DNA of 64,000 nt from Sphingobacterium alkalisoli. GTDB taxonomy: Bacteria; Bacteroidota; Bacteroidia; Sphingobacteriales; Sphingobacteriaceae. The stretch covers positions 62,001-126,000 of the forward strand of contig NZ_SUKA01000002.1 of NCBI RefSeq assembly GCF_005049105.1. The letters are read 5' to 3'. Under the pieces are notes generated by a model. That model was not told where the DNA came from. It did no database searches and was given only the letters and a program-made list of their open reading frames with translations. Made by a program: the position numbers and the translations under genes. Below are positions 18,041-27,312 of this stretch, piece after piece (within the stretch, counting starts at the first letter, position 1; every line of letters begins with the position of its first letter).

Positions 18041-21000
18041 TCCTTTCCTCATCTTCGTTTCTTATTACGGTATTTGCCGTATCCTTTATCGCTTTTGGTG
18101 AATCTGTACCGGCACCATCCTCAGTTGTTGAATCTGACTGTTGTTTCAATTCCTGCTGTTCTCGTTCCTGTACTCGTTTTCGGAATTCGGGGCTATGTTT
18201 CATCAAACTGTCGCGCAAGACCAGTCGAACGCTGTCTCGATACACGGAGTCGGTTTCCATACGTTCCATATCAAATCTTCTTCGAAAACTTCTCGTATCT
18301 GTGTTGTAATATTCTTCCAAAGCTTTGGAATTCATAAAAAGTTCTTTAAACCTATTGTAGTCCATAGTCATCACGAAACCAATTCCAGTTTCCACAAATT
18401 GCCCCTGTAGCGTAGCTTGATATTGATTTTTTCGGTATACGCGCGCAAAATAACGACCGTCTTTGGATAGCTGGTAATCCAAGGAAATATCCCCCGCAAT
18501 GTTGCTTGGTCTTTCACCGGGACGGGTATTCCCCTCTACTTCAAAATTGGATCCTATGGTTATTTTAAGCCTGTCATCAAAAAGCATTTTTGATATACCT
18601 ACATTGAGATCCGTCCGATTCTGTCCTGATCCGGTCAGATAATCCTGTTCTGATTGCAAATTAAAATCCAGCTCCACACCTTTGATCAAATCGGAAGCGA
18701 GATTATTTAACTGTGCGGTTAGTAGCGAACTGACTGAATTCCGTGCCATACCCTCTACACCTCCACCACCCGATAGACTTTCAAATGGGTTGGCAGACAT
18801 AAATCTACCCAGAACAATCAACGAAAATACCTGCTTGTTCAATTCTGCGGGATCCTCACGAAGAGCGGATAGACCTATATTAACTTTACTCACCACTTCC
18901 TGGGAGACAATTGCATTATTCTCATCCAGATCAATGTCAAAATTGATGTTAGGTTTAAATAATTCCCCTGTTAAGATCAATTTGACATTAAATGGAATAC
19001 GTTGTTTATAAAGGTTCTGATTTTCGGCGCCGATTTGGTTGCTCACTAGTTCCAATGTAGGAAATTTTCCCTTGTATAGTGCTGTGATGTCCATCCGAGC
19101 ATCTAATGGATCGCCGTTCCATGTGATAGTGCTCCCTTTCTGAAAATTAAATTGTCGACTTACCGGGCCGAAATTAAAGGAGTAGCTGCCGTCTTCGACG
19201 GTATAGGTACCCGACATGGTAATGTTACTGTTCGCATCAATCGTTGTATTGAGCTCGGCTACACCTTGTATATTAAGCGCATCTTGTGACCCTTCATCAA
19301 TAATGACCTTGAATTTAGCGTCTCGATCGGTAGACAGATTGAGCGCCAGATCAAATCCGGATAACACAGAAGAGGCTGTTGTCAGGGAGTCTAACTGGGC
19401 AAATACATTTGTACGTGCTGTGTCGCTTTTGTCGACGAATTTTACCACACCATCACGCTCGGCGACGCCGGGGTTGTCATTGGGTACGATGAATACAAAG
19501 TCAGTGTTTTCATTTGCTTTGACATTTCCCTCAATTTTTGGCTTATTGAGATCTCCTGTAATGCGAATGTTAGAAGTGACGAATAGTTTTCCAAAGAACA
19601 GATCATTATCTTCACGAGTCGAATTTACTACTGCAAAATCAGCCGTTGTTAAATTTAAATTGAAAATAAAATCGCTGTAAGTAGTTGTCCGTATGGTCCC
19701 ATTTAATTTTGCAGCATTACCTTTCAGATCTTTTATTTCAAATTGCCTAAACTGTATGCCTTGATTGTTAAATGTTATTTTTTGATTGTCCATTAGAAAA
19801 TCTGCATTCAACATAGTCACATTGAGCTTGCCTCGCTGAAAGACCAAATCACCATTTATCTTAGGTGCTTGCGGTGTACCTGAGATTTTGAGTGAACCTG
19901 TTAGATCCCCAGCTGCATTTTGCAAATATCCCAAACTAAATGCTTCTACAGTTTTCAGCTTCATAGGCTTTAGATCCAGTGTGGCATTAAAATTGGATGC
20001 ACCGGAGGGTGGAGTGTAATATTCTCCTGTTAATTGCACATCATTTCCGTTTTCTGTAATGCGAATATCTGCAGCAAACGTATTTTCGATTTCATTATTC
20101 ACTTTAATAAGAACATTACCTACGGTGTCTTGACCAAAATAAAATTTCTGTATCTCGACGTCGGAGACAAATACCGGGCTACTTTCTAAACGGGAGATGG
20201 TCGCAGATCCGTTTATTCCACCGCCTAAATTTAAGGTTTCGGATTCGAGCATTTTACTCAAGGTTTCAATCCGGAAGTTGTTAAACGACAAGTCAATCGG
20301 CGCATTCAGCGTTGAATCTTGTGATTGAACTAACAATTCCTGTCCGTTATTTGAGAGTCTGAAATTATGGGCACGAATACCATCCATGCCGAAGGAAATT
20401 TGGTTGTCAGGCGAAATGTTCCACTTATCATAGTTTAACATAAGACCATCTTCAAATAAACTTAGTATGTAATTGTTTTCGTTTACGGCCATTTTTGCCC
20501 CGAGATGATAACGGTCTTTCTCTTGTTTATCCTTTATCCATAGGCCAAAATCAAGGTTGTTTTCGATGACTTTGCCGCTCAATACCGTATTGATCAATTC
20601 AATATTGCTGATTTTTATCCGGTTGATCAAGGCCGAATAATATAGTGTACTATCTAGTGTATTGATATCTACGCCTACATTTTCTACTTCCATGCCATCA
20701 TAGACGACCTTTGGCGCAATTAATTTGGCCATGATACTTTTAGTCTTGCTGTCAAAAGTGCCATCCAATGTTACATCCTGCATCTCTTCAAGCTGCGGGA
20801 AAAAGTCGCGAATAAATCGGGAATTGTTTATTGCAGCAGAAAATTCAAAGTTTTGATCCTCATAGCGGGCTGTATCTGGGGAGAGGTTCTGTGGATTGTA
20901 GTAAACTTGGACAATATCCTGTATGGAACTTCCCAACTCCGTAAGCCTATATTTTCCTACTAAATGGGCATTTAAAAATTCAGATGCTAGTACCAACGTA

Positions 21001-23315
21001 TTCCTACTGGTATCGGCGGTAGCAATGACCGAGACAGTATCTAATGCAAACCTATTCTCGTTGTATGCAATGGATGATTGAGAAACATGTATTGCTCCGT
21101 TTAAATAATTCAGATCTGCAGTTTCAAAATCTGCAGTTATTTTACCATGATAACGGATATGGTCGGTGGTCAAATTCAGATTCTTTAGATTAACACTGTC
21201 AATCATCAACTCCATGTTCACTTTAGGATATTGCCCTCTCATATCTGCCGCGAGATCAAGGTTGAATTTAACATTTGGATCGGGACTGGTGATGTTTCCA
21301 GCTATATCGCCATCATTCGCAATAATATCAAGTACTACACCATGATAACTGTACCCCAAGGCATCCAATCTATTAACTGTTCCATTGATTTCGGCTACCA
21401 TAGTCTGCGGGTTCAATCCATGCCCTTTTACGTTAGCTTCTGCGGCAATGATCCCAAGTACAGAATCCTGATTGAGGATATGGCCGATATTAAAGTCATC
21501 TATCGATACATACGCATTGTAAATAGTATCTCTTTGACTCATGTTAAGGGAACCATTAACTATAACATTTCCTCGATCAGTTAGCAAACTCATGTTGACA
21601 TCTCCGCCAGTCATCCCACCTTTTAGCGTTCCTGATAATGAAATTGAGTTCGGTAATTGTATACTATCAGGCAGCAACGAATTATCTACCAGTCGTTCAA
21701 TATCGTATCTACTGGTGGTTAGCTTCTTAAGGTTAAGATTAACATACATGCGATCCATATCTGGCAATCCCTTAATATCTGCGCTGGCAATAATATGCGT
21801 ATTGTCAAGCGTTTTAAACTCCAGTTTTGGAATATGTAGGTCATCTAGCCGGCCTTGTATGCGTCCATCTATATAAAACCGTTTGGTTGTCAGCGGTTTC
21901 ATCACATCCATATTTCCAAGGTCGGGTACAAAGTACAGTATATCCGACATATCGATCTGGCTTTTGCTGATGCGCGCATCGATAATCATCGCACTTGGAT
22001 TTGTGCTTATGGTTTCTAGGGAAGGATAAGTTACTTTGATATAATCGCGGATTATTGTTTTATCGGTTTCTGCTAATAGATTTTCGATCGTTGCTCCTGT
22101 ACCGGAATATACAAAGTCGGCTTTTAACTGTTTGAGGTTAAGGCCAGAATGATCCCTTACAGAAAGGTTGGCAAGCGAACCTGAAATAGAATCTGAAGAA
22201 TAATAAAGATCATCCAATCCCCCGGCGAGATCGGATAGTTTAATATTTGAATAGTCGAATCCTTCTGTGCGCGTTTGATTGTCGTCTTTAAACCAAAAGT
22301 TAGTCTTCTCTATCGAAAGTTTATCTGCTGAGACTACCCAATTAACCGACGTACTTGTGTCTGCTGAGACGATATCTGCTTTAACGCTATTTTGCTTTCC
22401 GAAGAATACGTAGGAATCCGAACCCTCTAACATGATCTCTTTGAGTCTAATAACTTCCTTATTCAAATCTATTTCCTTAACATTTGCAGAAAGGTTCTTG
22501 ATATCAAACTTGGTATCCATAGCAGAGGAACTGTCTTCATACCGTACCAAAATATCTTTTAGAATGATCGACTCCGTAGCCAGATTCGGAAGGAGAGAAG
22601 AATTCTCGACAGATTGGTCAGTAATGCCAAAATTTTCTGCAGTAGGAGTGGTGGTTTCCGTGGCTGGAGCCCATTGCTTGATATCTGCACGGAGACCCGC
22701 AATTTGAATAATTGGCATGTCAAAAGACATATTGTTAGTTAGGTCAAAATTCTTTACGCGAGTTTCAAAATGAGACAACATAATGTCCGCAGATGTACCT
22801 ATCATATCATCCTTATAGGAAAATCGGATACGTTCGAAATTTACTTTATCAATGTCAAATACCAATGCCGACGCGGTATCAGCATTAGTAGTGCTTTCTT
22901 TTTCTGTTGTAAAAGCCTTTAATATGTAATCAAAATTGAAGGATCCATCAGGTGCTTTACGGGTTATTTTTGCAGTGATGCCCTTCAGATCAAGTTCTTG
23001 AATTTCAACGGTGTTCTTAAATAATTTGAACATATTGATGTCTACAGATAATTTCTCCCCTGCCAAGAGAGTGTCTTGACTCCTATCTTCAAAATAGACA
23101 TTCTCCAATACCAGATTTTTGGGGAACGTGATATTGATATAACCAATGTTTACCGGCGTGCCGATTTTGGTTTCTAAATAATTTGTCACCTTTCCAACTA
23201 CATAATTCTGTACAGCAGGCAGCCTTATTAAGAAAATAACAAGTAAAAGCAAGGCTATTACAGAACCTATAATCCACAAAATGGTTTTTAAAAAAATACG
23301 GCTGAATTTATTCAA
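18027..23315 (-). CDS. tamB: Translocation and assembly module protein TamB (DUF490/AsmA-like)
   Basis: 1762 aa, the largest gene in the window. One N-terminal anchor span (ILWIIGSVIALLLLVIFLI, about residues 13-31) is followed by a very long region of repeated beta-strand segments, the hydrophobic-groove fold of TamB/AsmA-like proteins that bridge inner and outer membrane. The C-terminal DUF490 domain occupies roughly 1250-1680, for example FVFIVPNDNPG and YSFNFGPVSRQFNFQKGSTITWNGDPLDARMDI. A charged tail of about 60 residues follows. The frame has no ATG near the 5' end; the first usable codon is TTG at 23315, just before the basic-plus-hydrophobic anchor. It is upstream of and overlapping tamL. 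Confidence 0.92.
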   Translation of the reverse strand: MNKFSRIFLKTILWIIGSVIALLLLVIFLIRLPAVQNYVVGKVTNYLETKIGTPVNIGYINITFPKNLVLENVYFEDRSQDTLLAGEKLSVDINMFKLFKNTVEIQELDLKGITAKITRKAPDGSFNFDYILKAFTTEKESTTNADTASALVFDIDKVNFERIRFSYKDDMIGTSADIMLSHFETRVKNFDLTNNMSFDMPIIQIAGLRADIKQWAPATETTTPTAENFGITDQSVENSSLLPNLATESIILKDILVRYEDSSSAMDTKFDIKNLSANVKEIDLNKEVIRLKEIMLEGSDSYVFFGKQNSVKADIVSADTSTSVNWVVSADKLSIEKTNFWFKDDNQTRTEGFDYSNIKLSDLAGGLDDLYYSSDSISGSLANLSVRDHSGLNLKQLKADFVYSGTGATIENLLAETDKTIIRDYIKVTYPSLETISTNPSAMIIDARISKSQIDMSDILYFVPDLGNMDVMKPLTTKRFYIDGRIQGRLDDLHIPKLEFKTLDNTHIIASADIKGLPDMDRMYVNLNLKKLTTSRYDIERLVDNSLLPDSIQLPNSISLSGTLKGGMTGGDVNMSLLTDRGNVIVNGSLNMSQRDTIYNAYVSIDDFNIGHILNQDSVLGIIAAEANVKGHGLNPQTMVAEINGTVNRLDALGYSYHGVVLDIIANDGDIAGNITSPDPNVKFNLDLAADMRGQYPKVNMELMIDSVNLKNLNLTTDHIRYHGKITADFETADLNYLNGAIHVSQSSIAYNENRFALDTVSVIATADTSRNTLVLASEFLNAHLVGKYRLTELGSSIQDIVQVYYNPQNLSPDTARYEDQNFEFSAAINNSRFIRDFFPQLEEMQDVTLDGTFDSKTKSIMAKLIAPKVVYDGMEVENVGVDINTLDSTLYYSALINRIKISNIELINTVLSGKVIENNLDFGLWIKDKQEKDRYHLGAKMAVNENNYILSLFEDGLMLNYDKWNISPDNQISFGMDGIRAHNFRLSNNGQELLVQSQDSTLNAPIDLSFNNFRIETLSKMLESETLNLGGGINGSATISRLESSPVFVSDVEIQKFYFGQDTVGNVLIKVNNEIENTFAADIRITENGNDVQLTGEYYTPPSGASNFNATLDLKPMKLKTVEAFSLGYLQNAAGDLTGSLKISGTPQAPKINGDLVFQRGKLNVTMLNADFLMDNQKITFNNQGIQFRQFEIKDLKGNAAKLNGTIRTTTYSDFIFNLNLTTADFAVVNSTREDNDLFFGKLFVTSNIRITGDLNKPKIEGNVKANENTDFVFIVPNDNPGVAERDGVVKFVDKSDTARTNVFAQLDSLTTASSVLSGFDLALNLSTDRDAKFKVIIDEGSQDALNIQGVAELNTTIDANSNITMSGTYTVEDGSYSFNFGPVSRQFNFQKGSTITWNGDPLDARMDITALYKGKFPTLELVSNQIGAENQNLYKQRIPFNVKLILTGELFKPNINFDIDLDENNAIVSQEVVSKVNIGLSALREDPAELNKQVFSLIVLGRFMSANPFESLSGGGGVEGMARNSVSSLLTAQLNNLASDLIKGVELDFNLQSEQDYLTGSGQNRTDLNVGISKMLFDDRLKITIGSNFEVEGNTRPGERPSNIAGDISLDYQLSKDGRYFARVYRKNQYQATLQGQFVETGIGFVMTMDYNRFKELFMNSKALEEYYNTDTRSFRRRFDMERMETDSVYRDSVRLVLRDSLMKHSPEFRKRVQEREQQELKQQSDSTTEDGAGTDSPKAIKDTANTVIRNEDEERNENE

Positions 23316-23645
23316 TTTATGTGTATATATTAAGTTGATCGATGATGACTAATTTTAATAACGTAAAAATAAATTAATTGTTTATGTTTTAGGTTATTTT
23401 TGATGCTGATTTGCAATAAATACATAAAACATTTTCCTATAGGCCTCGTTATTTTTATTTACCATCATTATTCACAGATTTTTTTCCTAACTCTGCATTA
23501 GGGATTTGTACGGTTTATGATAAGACATGAAGTAAATTAATAGAGAAAACAGCGCATTGAATTTTACTGTGAATATCGATAACTATTTAATAGGTCTGTT
23601 AAACTAATTATAATCCTACAGAAAAAGCAAAATAATTGTATACAG
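23316..23645. other. Divergent control region between tamB and the two-component system
   Basis: 330 nt, AT-rich, containing the 5' flanks of tamB (minus) and the response regulator (plus). No ORF, RNA or clear TAnnTTTG box was recognised on either strand. Confidence 0.5.
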
Positions 23646-24317
23646 ATGAAAATATTGATTATAGAAGACGAAATAGATCTATTGCATAGTGTGCAGGAGT
23701 TTTTGGAGCAAGAAAGTTACTTGGTAGAATTTGCGACAAATTATGAAACCGCAGTAGTAAAAGTGCTTTCTTATCAATACGATTGCATTTTATTGGATAT
23801 TATGTTGCCAGGAGGAAGCGGTTTAGATATTTTGCGTTTGCTTAAGAACGAAAAAAAAGATCAACCAGTATTGATCTTGTCTGCAAAAGATTCGGTTGAA
23901 GACAAAGTGTTGGGGTTGGAAATCGGGGCCGATGATTATTTAGCTAAGCCTTTTCATCTATCAGAGTTATTGGCGCGGATAAAATCTATTGTACGACGCC
24001 ATATGCACCAAGGTGATCATGTTATTTCTTATAAAGATGTCAAATTAAATCCTGATTTACGACAGGTAACTGTAGGTAGTAAAGAAGTGATATTAAATAG
24101 AAAGGAATATGATATGTTGTACTATTTGATGCTGCGTCCCAATAAATTAATGGAAAAAACGACTATTGCGGAAACCGTATGGGGAGACAATGCCGACCAA
24201 GCCGACAATTTAGACTTTATTTATTCACAAATAAAGAACCTAAGACGAAAGTTGAAAGAAGCTAATGCTCAAATAGATATTCAAGCCGTGTATGGAGTAG
24301 GATATAAATTAATTTAA
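23646..24317 (+). CDS. OmpR/PhoB-family response regulator
   Basis: 223 aa. The receiver domain (1-118) has acidic pocket E7-D8, phosphoacceptor D51 in DCILLDIMLPGGSG, the conserved T/S position in LILSAKD, and K101 in YLAKPF. The C-terminal winged-helix DNA-binding domain (about 128-223) includes LNRKEYDMLYYLMLRPNKLMEK and VYGVGYKLI. It is the transcription-factor half of a two-component system, with the kinase gene starting 2 nt after its stop. Likely targets include the two PepSY-like genes immediately downstream, a placement common in Bacteroidota. Confidence 0.95.
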   Translation: MKILIIEDEIDLLHSVQEFLEQESYLVEFATNYETAVVKVLSYQYDCILLDIMLPGGSGLDILRLLKNEKKDQPVLILSAKDSVEDKVLGLEIGADDYLAKPFHLSELLARIKSIVRRHMHQGDHVISYKDVKLNPDLRQVTVGSKEVILNRKEYDMLYYLMLRPNKLMEKTTIAETVWGDNADQADNLDFIYSQIKNLRRKLKEANAQIDIQAVYGVGYKLI

Positions 24318-24319
24318 TA

Positions 24320-25600
24320 ATGAAGATTTCAGTAAAGAATTATACAAATAGATACATCGTCATCACTATACTGATCGTAATGGCATTATGGGCATTGTTG
24401 TTTTACGCAGTATTGATGGATGAAGTGTATGATAATGTAGATGATGGACTAAAGAATCAAAAAATCGAAATTATCAGAGAGGCGTACGGTAATTCCGAGA
24501 TACTACATAATACCAAGGAATTTGGAATTAATCAGTTTCGGATATTACCCGGAAATGTTGATGACTTTACAGACAGGAATCATTTTACGAATGAGTTGAT
24601 TTATATGCCTTACGATGAAGAGGATGAGCCTTATCGTATATTGAGAACGGGATTTTACAGCAAAGAGGGAGAGCCTTTTCTGCTCGAAATACGTACGTCT
24701 ACGGTAGAAGAAGATGATTTTTTGATTAATTTGGCGATCTCATTAGGAGTGTTATATACGGTTATTATTTTGAGTATTCTGATTGTGAACCACCTAATTT
24801 TAACTAGAGCTTGGCTTCCATTTACTCGTATTCTTTCCAATCTGAGTAATTACCGCTTTGGATATGTATCTTCTTTTCAGCCTGTAGCCACAAAAGTTAA
24901 AGAATTCAATGAACTGAACAGCCAGATAAGTCTCATGATCCAACGTAACGAGATGATATTTGACGAGCAAAAGCGATTTTTGGAGAATGCTTCCCACGAA
25001 TTACAAACACCTTTGGCAATCACCATTAATAAGTTAGAGCTTTTGCTTCAAGATCATGAACTCTCGGAGCCACAGCTTATCAAAATAGCAGAAGCGAAAC
25101 AGTCGCTACACCGAATGGTAGGTCTTAATAAGTCTCTTTTGATGCTTTCCAGAATAGATAATCATCAATATAAAGAAATCGAGGAGATAAATTTTAACAA
25201 ATTGACAAAGGAACTTTTAAATGATGTCCAAGATATTGCTGATTTTCAGGGAATAAAATTTGACATGACGGAAGAAGCAGTATTTAAAACATCGATTAAT
25301 CCTGATTTAGCGGCGATATTGATTTCTAATTTACTTCGTAATGCGATTAAATATAATACCACTCCTGGTGCAATAGACATACGGATTAATTCAAATAGAC
25401 TGGAGATCCGTAATCCCAGTACTTCAGGAGCATTGAATCCACAATATATTTTTGAACGTTTCCATAAAGGGTATCAAGATAGTCAATCTAATGGTTTAGG
25501 ACTGTCGATTGTCAAATCGATCGTAGAGACCTATCCTAATTTGGAAATCAATTACCGATTTGAAAATAATTTTCATGTTTTTTCATTAATGCATTCTTAA
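24320..25600 (+). CDS. Sensor histidine kinase (HisKA/HATPase_c)
   Basis: 426 aa inner-membrane kinase. TM1 is about 11-32, the periplasmic sensor loop about 33-135, TM2 about 136-160, then a HAMP-like linker. HisKA contains phosphoacceptor H226 in ENASHELQTPL. HATPase_c contains the N box LLRNAIKYN and G box NGLGLSIVKSI. The periplasmic loop is about 100 residues, acidic (YMPYDEEDEPYRI), and has no recognised ligand domain. It is coupled to the response regulator gene, with a 2-nt gap. The stimulus is unknown; the downstream PepSY-like secreted proteins suggest an envelope-related signal, which is an inference. Confidence 0.95.
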   Translation: MKISVKNYTNRYIVITILIVMALWALLFYAVLMDEVYDNVDDGLKNQKIEIIREAYGNSEILHNTKEFGINQFRILPGNVDDFTDRNHFTNELIYMPYDEEDEPYRILRTGFYSKEGEPFLLEIRTSTVEEDDFLINLAISLGVLYTVIILSILIVNHLILTRAWLPFTRILSNLSNYRFGYVSSFQPVATKVKEFNELNSQISLMIQRNEMIFDEQKRFLENASHELQTPLAITINKLELLLQDHELSEPQLIKIAEAKQSLHRMVGLNKSLLMLSRIDNHQYKEIEEINFNKLTKELLNDVQDIADFQGIKFDMTEEAVFKTSINPDLAAILISNLLRNAIKYNTTPGAIDIRINSNRLEIRNPSTSGALNPQYIFERFHKGYQDSQSNGLGLSIVKSIVETYPNLEINYRFENNFHVFSLMHS

Positions 25601-25644
25601 TTCCTAAATCTTTCCCAATTCGTGTCTGAAATTTGTGTTAACTA

Positions 25645-25677
25645 AGTGTAAGAACTACTGTGAATGATTCTTGCACT
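25645..25677 (+). promoter_or_regulatory. Imperfect inverted repeat before the first PepSY-like gene
   Basis: AGTGTAAGAA at 25645-25654 and TTCTTGCACT at 25668-25677 pair over 10 bp with one G-U, across a 13-nt spacer. It sits between the kinase stop and the PepSY-like start, so it could be an operator for the response regulator or a weak terminator lacking a U tract. Confidence 0.45.
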
Positions 25678-25696
25678 ATTACTTAAAAAAACAGAT

Positions 25697-26140
25697 ATGA
25701 ACACAAGTATTAAATGGATGATGACAGCCTTTCTCTTTATGGTTGTTACAGTGGGCAAAACGCAAGAAAAGATCATTCAACTGGCGCAATTACCTCAACC
25801 CGCACAATTATTTATCAAAACTTATTATTCCAAAACGGCAGTGTCCTATGTGACATTGGAAAGTGAATTTCTTAGTGAAAAAGAATATAAAGTCGTATTG
25901 GCAAATGGTGTGAAGATAGAATTCGATGGTAAAGGAAGTTGGACAGAAATAGATGCCAAACTAAATGCTGTCCCCCCTAATATTGTTCCGGTGTCGATAC
26001 ATGCACATATCAAAAAGAGTTTTCCAAACAACAATATTGTTCAGATTTCGAAATCAATCCGAAAATACGAAATCGAATTGACGAACGGGTTGGATTTAGA
26101 GTACAATAAAAAGGGTGAATTTGTACGCATAGACGACTAA
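25697..26140 (+). CDS. Secreted PepSY-like (DUF2874-type) protein 1
   Basis: 147 aa from the ATG at 25697, chosen because it starts a good signal peptide (SIKWMMTAFLFMVVTVGKTQ); the frame is open 11 codons further upstream. Two repeats of the PepSY-like module follow: LPQPAQLFIKTYYSKTAVSYVTLE with YKVVLANGVKIEFDGKGSW, and VSIHAHIKKSFPNNNIVQISK with YEIELTNGLDLEYNKKGEF. Such small periplasmic proteins often lie beside two-component systems in Bacteroidota; their function is not established. It has the same two-module layout as the next gene, so a local duplication is likely. Confidence 0.85.
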   Translation: MNTSIKWMMTAFLFMVVTVGKTQEKIIQLAQLPQPAQLFIKTYYSKTAVSYVTLESEFLSEKEYKVVLANGVKIEFDGKGSWTEIDAKLNAVPPNIVPVSIHAHIKKSFPNNNIVQISKSIRKYEIELTNGLDLEYNKKGEFVRIDD

Positions 26141-26164
26141 AAACGATAAATAAATATAAATAGA

Positions 26165-26617
26165 ATGAAAATGAGAAAATTACATTTAGGAGTATGGCTA
26201 TTATTCACGATCGCTTTTGCAAGTGTTTCATGTGAAAAAGAAAAAATTGTTGGAACAGATGACCTACCAGCTACAGGTTCGACATTTTTGAAAGAGCATT
26301 TTAATAATGTGACGGTTTTAAGTGTTACAAAAGAAAAGGAAGGGTTTTCGGGTACGGAATATAAAGTGCTACTAGATAATCGTACGGAAGTGAAGTTTGA
26401 TAAGAACGGAAACTGGAAAGACGTGGATGGCGCCAATAATATCGCTATTCCAACTACGTTTATACTACCTGTTATTGTAGATTATGTAACGGAAAAATAC
26501 CCAAATGCCGACTTTAATAGTATTGAGAAAGATAATGGGAACTTTGATGTCGAATTGACGAACGAACTGGAGTTAGTCTTTAATAGTCAAGGAGATTTTC
26601 TTCGTATCGATCCTTAA
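26165..26617 (+). CDS. PepSY-like lipoprotein 2 (paralogue of the preceding gene)
   Basis: 150 aa. The N-terminus is a lipoprotein signal (LLFTIAFASVSC then EKEK), unlike the preceding paralogue, which lacks the lipobox cysteine. Two PepSY-like modules follow: LPATGSTFLKEHFNNVTVLSVTKE with YKVLLDNRTEVKFDKNGNWKDVD, and ILPVIVDYVTEKYPNADFNSIEK with FDVELTNELELVFNSQGDFLRID. It is probably cotranscribed with the first PepSY-like gene (24-nt gap) and ends before a hairpin. Having one soluble and one membrane-anchored paralogue suggests a periplasmic pair, which is inference. Confidence 0.85.
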   Translation: MKMRKLHLGVWLLFTIAFASVSCEKEKIVGTDDLPATGSTFLKEHFNNVTVLSVTKEKEGFSGTEYKVLLDNRTEVKFDKNGNWKDVDGANNIAIPTTFILPVIVDYVTEKYPNADFNSIEKDNGNFDVELTNELELVFNSQGDFLRIDP

Positions 26618-26633
26618 CGTAAACCATCCCCAC

Positions 26634-26676
26634 TATAAGAAGGGAGCAGATGGTGTTCTCTTCTTATAATATTTAT
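26634..26676 (+). terminator. Probable terminator after the PepSY-like genes
   Basis: TATAAGAAG at 26634-26642 pairs with CTTCTTATA at 26660-26668 across a 17-nt loop, followed by ATATTTATTTTA. The long loop and interrupted U tract make it moderate. Confidence 0.55.
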
Positions 26677-26712
26677 TTTAGGGTGAGTAGAAGTAATTCA
26701 TGGATTTAAGAA

Positions 26713-27312
26713 TTAGTTTACAATTGTTCGAAATGTCAAATTGATGCGTGGATGCAATACGGTTTTGGTAGGAGGGAGGCGATGCAGCCAATGTGATTGC
26801 GTACTCTCTTTCATAACGAGAAGACTCCCGTGTTCAAGGTGAATATCAACTTTCTCTTTCGTTTTTTTGTGTTTAAAAGAAAATTTTCGCTGTGCTCCAA
26901 ATGTTATAGAAGCAATCGCGCCATCGGGTTTCAGGTCTTTTTCAGCGTCGCTATGCCAAGCCATTCCCTCATCTCCATTGTGATATAAATTAAGCAGACA
27001 TGAATTGAAAGTTTCTCCACTAACCGTTTCTGCCAGCTCTTTCAACGTTAGCAGATCGGAGGTCCAAGGTAGTGCGATCTTCTGGATTCCAGAATAACGG
27101 TATTCGAAAGCACGATCACCATACCACGCAATTTTCCTTTTTGTATAAATATGCTTTCCAAATATAATGGCCTCATCGTTTTTCCAGGCAATGCAATGCA
27201 TAAGCCGTTCGTAATAATGGTCCGCTAAGTTACAAATTATACCGTAATAGTTGACGGTACCATCATACGGAAGTAGATTTTTTGTGGGATCCTGTGGGTT
27301 AAATAATTTCAT
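26713..27312 (-). CDS. alkB: Alpha-ketoglutarate-dependent DNA repair dioxygenase AlkB
   Basis: 199 aa. It removes methyl groups from N1-methyladenine and N3-methylcytosine by oxidative demethylation using Fe(II) and 2-oxoglutarate. The iron ligands are visible: H120 and D122 in MAWHSDAEKDL and H177 in SHWLHRLP. The 2-oxoglutarate and substrate arginines are in PRINLTFR near the C-terminus. NLYHNGDEGMAWH and ITFGAQRKFSFKH are typical of this family. Its ATG lies inside the end of the upstream AraC-methyltransferase gene (14-nt overlap), so the two form a translationally coupled alkylation-repair unit. Confidence 0.95.
   Translation of the reverse strand: MKLFNPQDPTKNLLPYDGTVNYYGIICNLADHYYERLMHCIAWKNDEAIIFGKHIYTKRKIAWYGDRAFEYRYSGIQKIALPWTSDLLTLKELAETVSGETFNSCLLNLYHNGDEGMAWHSDAEKDLKPDGAIASITFGAQRKFSFKHKKTKEKVDIHLEHGSLLVMKESTQSHWLHRLPPTKTVLHPRINLTFRTIVN

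Noticed and set aside
17622-18101. 159-codon open frame opposite the tamL/tamB junction
   Set aside because: The minus-strand proteins are clearly real; this frame has an atypical Ser/Phe-rich composition typical of antisense frames.
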